From: Bifidobacterium bifidum ATCC 29521 = JCM 1255 = DSM 20456
Lineage (GTDB): Bacteria > Actinomycetota > Actinomycetes > Actinomycetales > Bifidobacteriaceae
NCBI RefSeq assembly: GCF_001025135.1
Contig: NZ_AP012323.1
Coordinates: 1,550,001-1,614,000, forward strand
DNA length: 64,000 nucleotides
Direction of reading: 5' to 3'
Position numbers and translations under genes: made by a program. The notes beneath the pieces are model-generated. The model made no database searches. It was not told the DNA's origin and worked only from the letters and a program-made list of their open reading frames with translations. Positions 25,559 through 39,213 of this stretch are shown here, piece by piece (position 1 is the first letter of the stretch; the number at the start of each line of letters is the position of its first letter).

Positions 25559-25610
25559 GCGTCGCTAAGTGCGCGCCGAAACGACAAGTGCGCGCACTTA
25601 TGGACGCAAA
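25559..25610. repeat. Hairpin element related to 12518-12634
   Basis: GCGTCGCTAAGTGCGCGC pairs with GCGCGCACTTATGGACGC (two mismatches) around CGAAACGACAAGT. The left arm equals the arm of the element at 12518. It lies between recQ and metB. Confidence 0.7.
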
Positions 25611-25648
25611 CCGGGCCTTGCATGCATGCCCGTCGGCGTGCCGCCGAA

Positions 25649-26836
25649 TCAGATGGCGGCGAAGGCCTGCTCCAGGTCGGCGATCAGGTCGTCGGCACCT
25701 TCGATGCCGACGGACAGGCGCACCAGATTCGCGGGCACCTCCAGCGTGGTACCGGCCACTGAGGCGTGGGTCATCGCGCCCGGGTGCTCGATCAGGCTCT
25801 CCACTCCGCCCAGCGACTCGGCGAGCGTGAAGATCTGCGTGGCGCCGGCGAACCGCTTGGCCGCCTCGAAACCGGCCGCGAGCTGCACGGAAATCATGCC
25901 GCCGAAGCCGCCGTGCATCTGACGGGCGGCAATCTCGTGACCCGGGTGGGATTCCAGTCCCGGGTACCACACGCGCTCCACTTCCGGACGGGTTTCCAGC
26001 CATTGCGCGATCTTCAGCGCGTTTTCGCTGTGGCGCTGCACTCGCACGGCCAGGGTCTTCAGGCCGCGGATGTCCAGCCACGAGTCGAACGGGGATGGCA
26101 CCGCGCCGGCGGCGTTCTGCAGGAACGCGACCGCGTCGCGGGTTTCTTCGTCGTTGAGCACGATCGCGCCGCCGACCACATCGGAATGCCCGCCGATGTA
26201 CTTGGTGGTCGAATACACGACCGCGTCGGCACCATCGTCGAGCGGATGCTGCAGCACCGGGGAAGCGAACGTGTTGTCCACCATGACCTTGGTGCCGTGC
26301 CGATGCGCGACGTCGGCGGTCGCGGCGATGTCGGTGATGTTGAGCAGCGGGTTGGAGGGCGTCTCCACCCAGATGTACCGGTATTGCTTGGCTTCAAGCG
26401 CGGCGGCGACGGCGGCAGTGTCGGTGATGTCGACCACGTCGAGCCCGATGCCCCACGGCACGAACACCTTGGCGAGCAGACGGTAGGTGCCGCCGTACAC
26501 GTCGTTGCCGAGCAGGATGTTGTCGCCCGGCTTCAGCGTGGCCCGCAGCAGCACGTCAATCGCGGCAAGTCCGGAAGAGAAGCTCAGCGCGTATTTCGCG
26601 CCTTCGACGGCGGCGAGCTGCGCGTCGAAGCTGTTTCGCGTGGGGTTGACGGACCGGCTGTAATCGTAACCGTTACGCAGTCCGCCCACACCGTCCTGCT
26701 TGAACGTGGAGGTCATGTAGATCGGCGTGACGACGGCGCCGGTGGTCGGGTCGGGCTCCTGCCCGGCGTGGATGGCACGGGTGGCGAGCGTGGTGTTGGC
26801 GAGGGCTGCGGCGTTGGTGGAGATGGTGATGGTCAT
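25649..26836 (-). CDS. metB: Cystathionine gamma-synthase / gamma-lyase family enzyme
   Basis: A 395-residue Cys/Met metabolism PLP enzyme. Motifs include TRAIHAGQEPDPTTGAV, YSRSVNPTRNSFD, and the PLP lysine in VYSTTKYIGGHSD. The family includes cystathionine gamma-synthase and gamma-lyase, which cannot be separated by eye. The gene is downstream of a cystathionine beta-synthase-like gene, so together they could carry sulfur between homocysteine and cysteine in either direction. The gap of about 100 bp upstream is AT-rich and may hold its own promoter. Confidence 0.85.
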   Translation of the reverse strand: MTITISTNAAALANTTLATRAIHAGQEPDPTTGAVVTPIYMTSTFKQDGVGGLRNGYDYSRSVNPTRNSFDAQLAAVEGAKYALSFSSGLAAIDVLLRATLKPGDNILLGNDVYGGTYRLLAKVFVPWGIGLDVVDITDTAAVAAALEAKQYRYIWVETPSNPLLNITDIAATADVAHRHGTKVMVDNTFASPVLQHPLDDGADAVVYSTTKYIGGHSDVVGGAIVLNDEETRDAVAFLQNAAGAVPSPFDSWLDIRGLKTLAVRVQRHSENALKIAQWLETRPEVERVWYPGLESHPGHEIAARQMHGGFGGMISVQLAAGFEAAKRFAGATQIFTLAESLGGVESLIEHPGAMTHASVAGTTLEVPANLVRLSVGIEGADDLIADLEQAFAAI

Positions 26837-26937
26837 GATGGTTGTTTCCTTATATTGCAGTTTGCTGTATTGATTCGATATTGAAATATTGAAGTTCGGG
26901 TTCGCGGACGCGGTTCAGAAGGGGCTTTGGCCGGGCC

Positions 26938-27948
26938 TTACAGGTACTGTTCGGCAAGTGATGGCCTGGAGGTCCGCTCGACGATGTCGCCATAGCCGTT
27001 CTCGCGCATCCAGTCGTCGTTGAAGATCTTTTCCAGATAGCTGCGGCCGGAGTCCGGCAGCAGCACGACGACTACCTGATTGCTGTCCAGATCGTGCTCA
27101 CGCGCGTATTTCAGGGCGCTGACGACGGCCATGCCGGACGAGCCGCCGACGAGCAGTCCTTCCTCCGCGGCCAGGCGACGTGTCATCTCGAACGCCTCGC
27201 GATCGGTGACCTGCACGATATCGTCGGTGATGTTCCGGTCGAACGCCTTCGGGTAGAAGTCCTCCCCCACGCCTTCGATGTCGTATTGGTGCACGTCGCT
27301 CGGGTCGGAGTAGATGGAGCCTTCCGGATCGGAGCCCACGACCGTGACCGCGCCGTCAGAAACCTCCTTGAGGTATTTGCCGGTGCCTGAGATCGTGCCG
27401 CCGGTGCCGATGCCGGCCACGAAATGCGTGACCTTGTGGTCGGTGGCTTCCCAGATCTCGGGGCCGGTGGTGTAGTAGTGGCTCAACGGTCCGTTGGGGT
27501 TGTCGTACTGGTTCGGGCGGAATCCTCCGGGAATCGTGTTGGCAAGGCGCTCGGCGACCTGATAGTAGGAGCGCGGGTCGTCGGGGCCCGCATCGGTGGG
27601 GGTGACGACGACTTCGGCGCCGTATGCGCGCAGCACGGCACGCTTGGATTCGGAGACTTTGTCTGGCAGCGTGAAGATCGTACGGTAGCCGCGCTGCTGT
27701 GCGACGAGCGCGAGCCCGACGCCGGTGTTGCCGGAGGTCGGTTCGACTATCACACCGCCGGGCTTGAGTTGTCCGGAGCGTTCGGCGGCGTCGATGATGC
27801 GCTCCGCGATGCGGTCCTTGGAGGATCCACCGGGATTGAAATACTCCACTTTGACGGCGATGGTCGCCTTGATGCCGTCAGTGACGTGATGAAGCTTTAC
27901 GAGTGGCGTGTTGCCGATGAGTTCGGAAAGACTGTTGTGAATGGTCAT
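26938..27948 (-). CDS. Cystathionine beta-synthase / cysteine synthase family PLP enzyme
   Basis: A 336-residue fold-type II PLP enzyme without C-terminal CBS domains. The PLP lysine is in NPGGSSKDRIA, the phosphate loop in GIGTGGTISGTGKYL, and the substrate loop in VEPTSGNTGVGLA. The stretch SDPEGSIYSDP...YDIEGVGEDFYPKAFD resembles cystathionine beta-synthase more than CysK, so reverse transsulfuration from serine and homocysteine is likely. ATG at 27948 follows AGGATCC. The long upstream region suggests a regulated leader. Confidence 0.85.
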   Translation of the reverse strand: MTIHNSLSELIGNTPLVKLHHVTDGIKATIAVKVEYFNPGGSSKDRIAERIIDAAERSGQLKPGGVIVEPTSGNTGVGLALVAQQRGYRTIFTLPDKVSESKRAVLRAYGAEVVVTPTDAGPDDPRSYYQVAERLANTIPGGFRPNQYDNPNGPLSHYYTTGPEIWEATDHKVTHFVAGIGTGGTISGTGKYLKEVSDGAVTVVGSDPEGSIYSDPSDVHQYDIEGVGEDFYPKAFDRNITDDIVQVTDREAFEMTRRLAAEEGLLVGGSSGMAVVSALKYAREHDLDSNQVVVVLLPDSGRSYLEKIFNDDWMRENGYGDIVERTSRPSLAEQYL

Positions 27949-28372
27949 CGTGGATCCTGTTTCCTTCTGCGTTTCGATTGGTGCGTTATTCGGTTTCGTA
28001 TACCGGGCAGATGGGTTGAACGCAGTTGAAACAGGTGGATGGTGATCGTCGATGATGGTGTTGGTCTTTGCCGTCCCGTTGTATGACCTGCTACAGATAT
28101 TGTTGTGCCAATCATGCGACATCGGGGAATCATCAAGAATGAACCGTATTTCAAGTATGCGTCGTCAACCGTTCGCCCGCAGGCGTCGGTCAGCGACAAC
28201 AACATGAAAGATACGTCATGCCTGACATAGTATCAGCATCTCAGAAAGACACGCGACAGCGCATCCACAATGTGATATCAGATGACTGCCGTCATTGCGC
28301 TAGCCCATAAATTGCATAGCGGCGTGAGTGGACCCATCGAATGTCATTTCGACGAATCCACTCACGTACCGG
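27949..28372. other. Long leader region of the transsulfuration gene and hairpin
   Basis: No gene is supported. The first about 260 bp are upstream of the beta-synthase-like gene; I do not recognise a SAM riboswitch or T-box. At 28323-28366 CGTGAGTGGA and TCCACTCACG form an interrupted stem behind the lipoprotein gene, without a T-tract. Confidence 0.4.
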
Positions 28373-28990
28373 CTAGTCTTTCACCTGTTCGTACACTTGC
28401 GCAGGTGTCAGCTCTGATGGAAGCTCATCCCCCGAATCTACGTTGACTCGCTCAAATACCGGCTGCCATGCATCAGAAGCGTTACCATGTTGAGACCGCA
28501 AAACGTTCCACGATTGTTGCGTATCGTCGGTCACTCGGTATACGCCGGCAGTCGCACCGGTCACATAGTACTGAGATGACTGTTCTCCAGGCAAATCGGT
28601 CGGCGTAAGAAACAACATGACCACGTCACCGGTCTGCAGCAGAGTCTCCGCGCTCCCCTGCTCCGCGGAACCAGTCTGACGTACAATAATGCTGCCACTG
28701 TTGACGGTTCCCTTAAGCGTCTGCGAGACCTTCACGTCAAGTAACGTGAAATCAGTAATATCATCAATATCCCGAATCACGGAAGTTCTCGATATTTCTC
28801 CGGTAATAATCAGGGGACTATCGTCCTCAAGTTCTACCATGGATTCATAAATGCGTACCCGCGACTGAGAAGCATCCGGCTTGGGAACATTAGATTGTGC
28901 CGCTGTCTGACCGCAACCCGCGCACGTAAACATCAACACTACCAACCCCATAAGGGTCGTTAGCCATCTAATCCTTGAAATCTTCTTCAT
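28373..28990 (-). CDS. Putative lipoprotein paired with a metalloprotease
   Basis: A 205-residue protein with a signal peptide and lipobox (FTCAGC near residue 26), so probably membrane-anchored outside the cell. The mature part is rich in beta-strand pattern (PLIITGEISRTSVI, LKGTVNSGSIIVRQTG, GDVVMLFLTP, YYVTGATAGVYRV). I do not recognise a named family. It begins 9 bp after the metzincin gene with a GAGGTG ribosome-binding site, so they form an operon. Base composition is lower in GC than neighbours. It could be an inhibitor, anchor or target-binding partner of the protease; this is a guess. Confidence 0.7.
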   Translation of the reverse strand: MKKISRIRWLTTLMGLVVLMFTCAGCGQTAAQSNVPKPDASQSRVRIYESMVELEDDSPLIITGEISRTSVIRDIDDITDFTLLDVKVSQTLKGTVNSGSIIVRQTGSAEQGSAETLLQTGDVVMLFLTPTDLPGEQSSQYYVTGATAGVYRVTDDTQQSWNVLRSQHGNASDAWQPVFERVNVDSGDELPSELTPAQVYEQVKD

Positions 28991-28999
28991 CGTGTCACC

Positions 29000-29548
29000 T
29001 CAATATCTACTGTTAATACCTTTGATATCATCTGACGTGAGATATCTGACACCATTGTTGTAAGCGTCAGATGCACTCTTGTACATCACTGTATTGATCG
29101 TAGAATGCCCCAATCCCCAACAATGAGAAAACTCATGAAGCCAAAGCACTCTCATGCGGGCAACCGGGTAAGATGACTTCATATAATAGGTATTTACACG
29201 CGAAACCGCGTCTTTAGTATACCCGGACGCTAAAAATGTATAGGCCGATTGTCCTTCCCACCCATTCTTGCCGAAATTCTGAGAAGTTGCCTGCCAAACC
29301 ATCCGCGTTCCGGTCGAGAATCCAACTTTCGTTGCTGAATTAATATTGGAGACAGCCTGCTTGGCCGAAGTCAAGTAATTGCCTTTCACCGTGGCCATAA
29401 GCATTACAACCTGGTTCTTATTGAGCCAATGACTCTTGCTATAAGAATAGGCACTCGCGACTGGCACCATGCTCATCAAAAATAAGAATGACAATAGCGT
29501 TGATACTAAACTTATTGGCCACTTCCTGCAGCGTTGCAGCTTAGACAT
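29000..29548 (-). CDS. Secreted matrixin-like metzincin protease
   Basis: A 182-residue exported protein. A signal peptide ends near VASAYS. The zinc site is LHEFSHCWGLGHS, an HExxHxxGxxH metzincin motif, followed by a Met-turn candidate (NTVMYKSAS). There is no large prodomain with a visible cysteine switch, and the catalytic domain is short compared with animal matrixins, as in other bacterial small matrixin-like proteins. ATG at 29548 has GAAAGG upstream. It is AT-richer than the surrounding genome, suggesting acquisition. Substrates are unknown; a secreted protease could act on host or rival proteins. Confidence 0.85.
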   Translation of the reverse strand: MSKLQRCRKWPISLVSTLLSFLFLMSMVPVASAYSYSKSHWLNKNQVVMLMATVKGNYLTSAKQAVSNINSATKVGFSTGTRMVWQATSQNFGKNGWEGQSAYTFLASGYTKDAVSRVNTYYMKSSYPVARMRVLWLHEFSHCWGLGHSTINTVMYKSASDAYNNGVRYLTSDDIKGINSRY

Positions 29549-29681
29549 CTTCGCACCTTTCTGATAAGAACGGAAAGTTACAGAGACAGGATTTATATCC
29601 GTGAAGTAGCAACACAGCAACCTATGCTGTTATTAATTTATAATACTCGATTTATAAGAAGAAAGCAAAAACATACACAAG

Positions 29682-29720
29682 AAGGACCCCCGGGGGTTGT
29701 TGCCTCGTCCGGGGGTCCTT
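29682..29720 (-). terminator. rRNA operon terminator
   Basis: AAGGACCCCCGG (29682-29693) pairs exactly with CCGGGGGTCCTT (29709-29720). On the minus strand it is followed by CTTGTGTATGTTTTTG. It ends the operon behind 5S rRNA. Confidence 0.88.
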
Positions 29721-29729
29721 GTCGTGTGG

Positions 29730-29846
29730 TGCGGCGGCGTGCTACTCTCCCACACCCTGTCGGGTGCAGTACCATCGCCGTGCCAGGCCTTAGCTTCCGG
29801 GTTCGGAATGGGACCGGGCGTCTCTCCTGGGCCATGGCCGCCGCAA
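29730..29846 (-). rRNA. rrf: 5S ribosomal RNA
   Basis: The reverse strand has the 5S signature CCCATTCCGAACCCGGAAG and CGATGGTACTGC, with complementary ends GCGGCGG/CCGCCGC. Ends are approximate. Confidence 0.93.
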
Positions 29847-30027
29847 ATCTTGGGTTATCGGCCGGGAAACAGGGGTTTCCCGCCGGCGTGTGGCGGTTCG
29901 GGGACCGGACAATGGACGCGATTCGTTGCTGTTGACTGATCGTGCGCGTGTGAGGACCGTGCTCCCTGTGCGCCTTCGCGGGGCCCTGCCGGGTCCTGCG
30001 CCACACACCCTCGCGGGCGTGTGGATG

Positions 30028-35057
<5,030 letters not shown>

Positions 35058-35230
35058 AAAACGAAAGGGAACCATTGATGACCCCAAAAATTGACGCGAC
35101 TTCTTAATAAGGAAAAGAAGTCCGCACGAAAAACCCCGGCCCCCATCAAGCGCCCTCGCGCACCCACGGGCAAACACCCGCAGGCGGGAACCGGACTGGC
35201 ATAAAATCAACCAAAAAAGTAGTACAAACA

Positions 35231-35250
35231 CACTCTTGAGTTCTCAAACC
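35231..35250 (-). promoter_or_regulatory. rRNA leader boxA-like antitermination element
   Basis: The minus strand reads GGTTTGAGAACTCAAGAGTG, the actinobacterial rrn leader form of boxA recognised by Nus factors. It is repeated in the spacer at 33252 and, almost identically, in the CRISPR leader at 56095-56113. Confidence 0.7.
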
Positions 35251-35313
35251 ACCACACATCAACAAGCTTCGTTCTCAGGAGGAGAAGTCCGCCGTGCTGA
35301 GCAGCAAGAGATA

Positions 35314-35342
35314 AACATACACGGGATGGGCGAACAACGCAA
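35314..35342 (-). promoter_or_regulatory. rRNA operon promoter
   Basis: TTGCGT (35337-35342) and TATGTT (35314-35319) on the minus strand, 17 bp apart, about 260 bp upstream of 16S. Farther upstream to 35561 the region is the divergent promoter area of the next gene. Confidence 0.6.
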
Positions 35343-35561
35343 ACCGATGGGCGCAGGAAAGCTAGGAACCGTTGCAATGACGCGGTTCCTTCGGCGTGTC
35401 GCAAAAGCCTGTTTTTGGCCTTCTGATACCAGAATAGACCTCGAATACCGCTCCACACGGCACTACACTCACTGTATTTCGGCGTGTCGCGGATTGTTCA
35501 CCGCCCATTCACCGCGTCCGCGTCGCCGCATGCCGGGTACAGCGCGTCCTAATGTTTCAGT

Positions 35562-36563
35562 ATGAACGAACGAAACATCATCGAAACCCAACCGGAGCGC
35601 ACGGATCTGCCGCTCATCGTGATTCCCGTGATCGTCGAATCAATGATCGAGCCGTTCGCCGCCAACTTCCCCCTGCTGCACGATATCGCCCGCATCCGCA
35701 TGCACTGCGATTTCACGCTGGACACCGACACCATCCTCGAACGCACCAAGGATGCCGAAGCCGTCATCGTCATCGGCTTCCACATCACCGATGACATATT
35801 GGACGCGATGACCGTTCGGGGCCATGTCTCGTGCTTTGCGTTCGGCGGCACCGGCGTCGCCAGCTACATCAATCTTCCCGTCGCGCGCGAGCGTGGCATC
35901 CGCGTGTGCAACGTCGTGCATTACGGCGACCATGCCGTGGCCGAGCACGCATTCGCCCTGATCATGGAGCTCGCCCGACAGGTCGGCCGGCTTGACGCGC
36001 AGGTGCGTCGCGGCGACTGGGGCGGCATCGACGGCATCGGGCTGCACGGCAAGAAGCTCGGTCTGGTCGGATTCGGCGGCATCGGCCGGACCGTCGCCCG
36101 CATCGCCAATGGTTTCGGCATGAAGACACTGGTATGGAACAGCCATGTGCACGGCATCGATGGGTTGGACATCACCCTCATTGACGATATGGATGAGGTG
36201 TTCGCGCATTCGGATATCATCAGCCTGCATCTGCCGCTGCTCGACGGCACCGCAGGCATCATCACGTCTCGGCAGCTCGACCGGATGCGCCCCGGTTCGA
36301 TGATCGTCAATACCGCCCGCGCAGAAATCATTGAACCGGGGGCGTTGACCCGCCGGCTTCAACGAGGCGACGTGCGTGCGGCCATCGACGTGTTCGACCA
36401 TGAGCCGCTGCCGATGGACGACCCGCTGCGCTCCTTGGACAATGTCGTATTGACGCCGCATGTGGCATGGCGTGACGACGAGGCCTGCGTCAATCTGACC
36501 CGACAGGTGATCGACGCGGTGGCCTCGTATTTCACTGGCGGCGACTATAACGCCGTGCTGTAG
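35562..36563 (+). CDS. D-isomer-specific 2-hydroxyacid dehydrogenase family protein
   Basis: A 333-residue NAD-dependent dehydrogenase. The Rossmann motif is KKLGLVGFGGIGRTVARIA, the catalytic arginine segment is MIVNTARAEIIEPGAL, and the histidine region is NVVLTPHVAW. The usual Glu of the Arg-Glu-His triad would be in AIDVFDHEPLP. Members reduce 2-ketoacids such as hydroxypyruvate or phenylpyruvate; the substrate is not clear. It is monocistronic and divergent from the rRNA operon. Confidence 0.88.
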   Translation: MNERNIIETQPERTDLPLIVIPVIVESMIEPFAANFPLLHDIARIRMHCDFTLDTDTILERTKDAEAVIVIGFHITDDILDAMTVRGHVSCFAFGGTGVASYINLPVARERGIRVCNVVHYGDHAVAEHAFALIMELARQVGRLDAQVRRGDWGGIDGIGLHGKKLGLVGFGGIGRTVARIANGFGMKTLVWNSHVHGIDGLDITLIDDMDEVFAHSDIISLHLPLLDGTAGIITSRQLDRMRPGSMIVNTARAEIIEPGALTRRLQRGDVRAAIDVFDHEPLPMDDPLRSLDNVVLTPHVAWRDDEACVNLTRQVIDAVASYFTGGDYNAVL

Positions 36564-36599
36564 CACCAGTCAGCCGTGGCGGCGCTTGCCACGGCACCG

Positions 36600-37460
36600 C
36601 TACAGTGAGGCGGCTTCGATAAGACGAACCGTATATTCGGACTTGGGATCGCCCAGAATGCTTGCAGTGGAGCCGACCTCCACCACATGACCGTCGTGCA
36701 GCACGAGAATACGGTCCGCTATATGCTGCACGACGCCCAGGTCGTGCGAAACCATGATCAGCGCCGTGGACGGCCTGGCCTGTCGGATCGCGGCGAACGT
36801 CTCCAGGATCTGCAGGCGAGCCGGCACATCGATGGCGCTCATCGGCTCATCGGCGAGTATCACGTCCGGCTCGGTGATGATCGCGCGGGCGATGGCGACG
36901 CGCTGCGCCTGGCCGCCAGACAGATCCATCGGATATCGGTCGATGAACACGCCGGCATCCAATCCGACCCGTTCCAGCGCCGCGTGCACATTCTCGCGAA
37001 TGCCTGCGGGGTCGGGCCTGCTCCCCCGCCGTCGCAGGGACAACGGCTCGGCGACGATATCGCCGACCGTCCATCTGGGGTCCAGTGATCCGTAGGGATC
37101 CTGATATATCAGTCCGGAATCGTGGCGCAGCCGCCGCAGACCGGAGCCGCCACGCAGCACCGGCGTGCCGCGGTACTCCACAGTGCCGCCATCGGCGTTC
37201 CCCAACCCCAGCATGATGCGGGTCAACGTCGACTTGCCGGAGCCGGAGCCGCCGATCACAGCAAGGCACTCCCCCTCATATACGTCCACGTCCACGTCGA
37301 ACAGCACCTGATGCGCGGCGGCGCGCCGGCCGAACGACTTGCAGATCGACCGCGCGCCCAATACGACGGCGGGCCTGTCGAGTTTCCGCTCGGAACCACT
37401 TGTTGACGGTTCCGTCATGGAGGATGACGCGGCAACTTGGGATATACGGAAATCGCTCAC
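36600..37460 (-). CDS. Peptide/nickel-type ABC transporter ATPase (OppF/DppF)
   Basis: A 286-residue ABC ATPase. Walker A is IGGSGSGKST, the signature motif LSGGQAQRVAIARA, Walker B VILADEPMSAID, and the H-loop SHD. The N-terminal about 25 residues are extra. It uses a GTG start overlapping the stop of the preceding ATPase gene (GTGA). It is the last gene of a transporter operon running from 40187 to 36600. Confidence 0.9.
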   Translation of the reverse strand: MSDFRISQVAASSSMTEPSTSGSERKLDRPAVVLGARSICKSFGRRAAAHQVLFDVDVDVYEGECLAVIGGSGSGKSTLTRIMLGLGNADGGTVEYRGTPVLRGGSGLRRLRHDSGLIYQDPYGSLDPRWTVGDIVAEPLSLRRRGSRPDPAGIRENVHAALERVGLDAGVFIDRYPMDLSGGQAQRVAIARAIITEPDVILADEPMSAIDVPARLQILETFAAIRQARPSTALIMVSHDLGVVQHIADRILVLHDGHVVEVGSTASILGDPKSEYTVRLIEAASL

Positions 37461-38257
37461 GATGACTGCTCCTTATCCCCGGCATCCCCGGCATGCAATG
37501 TCAGTTCCCGGGCAGCCCCGACCAGCCGCCGCGTCCGCTCGTCGCGCGGCGAGGCGAGAACGTCGGCGGTGCGCCCTGACTCCACTATCCGCCCTTCGTC
37601 AAGCACATAGCAGTGCGTCGTCGCGTGGGCCAGCACGGCGAAATCATGGGTGATGAACAGCAGTGACGCGCCCGTGTCATCGACCAGGGAGACCAGCAGG
37701 CGCACGATCTGCCGCTGGGTGATCGAATCAAGCGCGGTCGTCGGCTCGTCGGCGATGATGAAACGCGGAGAGGTAATCAGCGCAGTGGCGATGCCGACGC
37801 GCTGCTGCTGCCCGCCGGACAACTCGTGGGGGAATTTGCCGAGGACGTCGTCCGGCAGCCCGACCTTGCGGATCATCGCGCGGACACGCTCCCGACGCTC
37901 GACGGCGGTCAGGTCATAATGGAGCCGCAGCGGTAGTCCGACCTGCTTCTCCACACTCATCACCGGATTGAGGGATGCGGCCGGATTCTGGAACACCATG
38001 CCGGCGTAACGGCCACGGATGTCGGCAAGACGCCTGTCATCCGTACCGACCGTCTCCATGCCGCCCATCACTACCGAGCCGGACACCACGGCATGCGTCG
38101 GCAGCAGGCCGAGCATCGCCTTGGAAATCATCGACTTGCCGGAGCCCGATGCCCCCACCAGGCCGACGCGCTGCGCGTCGGCGATATCCAAGTCGACGCC
38201 GCGCACGATGGGCGCACCGCCGATGGCAATGTTCAGGTCACGAACCGTAACGCTCAT
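37457..38257 (-). CDS. Peptide/nickel-type ABC transporter ATPase (OppD/DppD)
   Basis: A 266-residue ABC ATPase with Walker A VGASGSGKSM, signature LSGGQQQRVGIATA and Walker B FIIADEPTTALD. The open frame runs far upstream, but the ATG at 38257 overlaps the stop of the permease gene (ATGA), showing translational coupling. The long C-terminal peptide-ABC extension seen in many OppD proteins is short here. Confidence 0.9.
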   Translation of the reverse strand: MSVTVRDLNIAIGGAPIVRGVDLDIADAQRVGLVGASGSGKSMISKAMLGLLPTHAVVSGSVVMGGMETVGTDDRRLADIRGRYAGMVFQNPAASLNPVMSVEKQVGLPLRLHYDLTAVERRERVRAMIRKVGLPDDVLGKFPHELSGGQQQRVGIATALITSPRFIIADEPTTALDSITQRQIVRLLVSLVDDTGASLLFITHDFAVLAHATTHCYVLDEGRIVESGRTADVLASPRDERTRRLVGAARELTLHAGDAGDKEQSS

Positions 38258-39213
38258 CGCGCACCTCGCAATCGGGGATTCGTCAATGGGTCGGCGGCGT
38301 CGCGCAGCGCGTCGCCGAACAGGTTCAACGCGACCACCACGAGCGTGACGATCAGCCCCGGCCACAGCACGGTCAGCGGGTACACGTTGATGAACTTCAC
38401 GGACGTGGCCAGGGAGTGCCCCCAACTGGGCACGCCCGACGGCACGCCGATGCCAAGGTACGTCAGACCGCTTTCGGCCAACACCGCGGTGCCTGCCGAC
38501 AGTGACAGCTGCACCGTCAGCACAGGCGAGATATTCGGCAGGATATGGCGCGCCAGCACGTTCAGTCCCGAAGCGCCGTTCGACAGCGCCGACTCGACAT
38601 AGGACGAACTCGCGGCGAGCATCGCCTGAGGGCGGGACACGCGCGCCAGATTCAACCCGTATCCGAATCCGCACGCGATCACGATGACGGCCACGGACGG
38701 ACCGAGCGGCACGGCGAGAATCAGCGCGATCAGCACCGTGGGAATGGATATCAGCGCGTCGACGACGACCACCGATACCGCCGAAAGCGCCGCGTGCCTG
38801 GACACCATCAACGCCACGATGGCCAGTCCGAACATCGCAGCGACGGCCACGGTCAGCACGACGATCAGCAGGTTGGTGCGGGAGCCGGCCAGCAACCAGC
38901 TGAACACGTCGGCACCGGTGCCGTCGGTTCCCAGCCAGTGGTCGCGCGACGGCTTCGCCCACACATGGTAGCCGTCGGTGCTCCACAGCAAATACGGGGT
39001 CCAGACCAGCGACACCGCGGATGATGCCAGCCATAGGCCGAGCACGATCAGCGAGAACTTGCCCGCGGCGTGGCCCCACATCGTACCCAGAACGACACGT
39101 GCGGCGCGCACGCCGCGGGCAGTGCGGGCACGGTCTTGCGCCGTCGTCGCGCTGTTCCCGGAAGACGGTTTTCCGGCTCCGGCTTGAGTCTTGGCATCGA
39201 TCGGTCGCGTCAT
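38254..39213 (-). CDS. Peptide/nickel-type ABC transporter permease (OppC/DppC)
   Basis: A 319-residue inner-membrane permease with an N-terminal helix, then the DHWLGTDGTGADVFSWLLAGSR motif typical of DppC, and further helices. The EAA-like loop is YVESALSNGASGLNVLARHILPN. Its start overlaps the stop of the OppB-type gene. It forms the channel with the OppB partner. Confidence 0.92.
   Translation of the reverse strand: MTRPIDAKTQAGAGKPSSGNSATTAQDRARTARGVRAARVVLGTMWGHAAGKFSLIVLGLWLASSAVSLVWTPYLLWSTDGYHVWAKPSRDHWLGTDGTGADVFSWLLAGSRTNLLIVVLTVAVAAMFGLAIVALMVSRHAALSAVSVVVVDALISIPTVLIALILAVPLGPSVAVIVIACGFGYGLNLARVSRPQAMLAASSSYVESALSNGASGLNVLARHILPNISPVLTVQLSLSAGTAVLAESGLTYLGIGVPSGVPSWGHSLATSVKFINVYPLTVLWPGLIVTLVVVALNLFGDALRDAADPLTNPRLRGAR

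Noticed and set aside
27949..28205. SAM riboswitch or T-box upstream of the beta-synthase-like gene
   Set aside because: No recognisable conserved core or AGGGTGG-type T-box sequence was found.
28373..28990. Lipoprotein as a known inhibitor of the metzincin
   Set aside because: No recognised inhibitor motif; only the operon context supports a link, so it was left as unknown.
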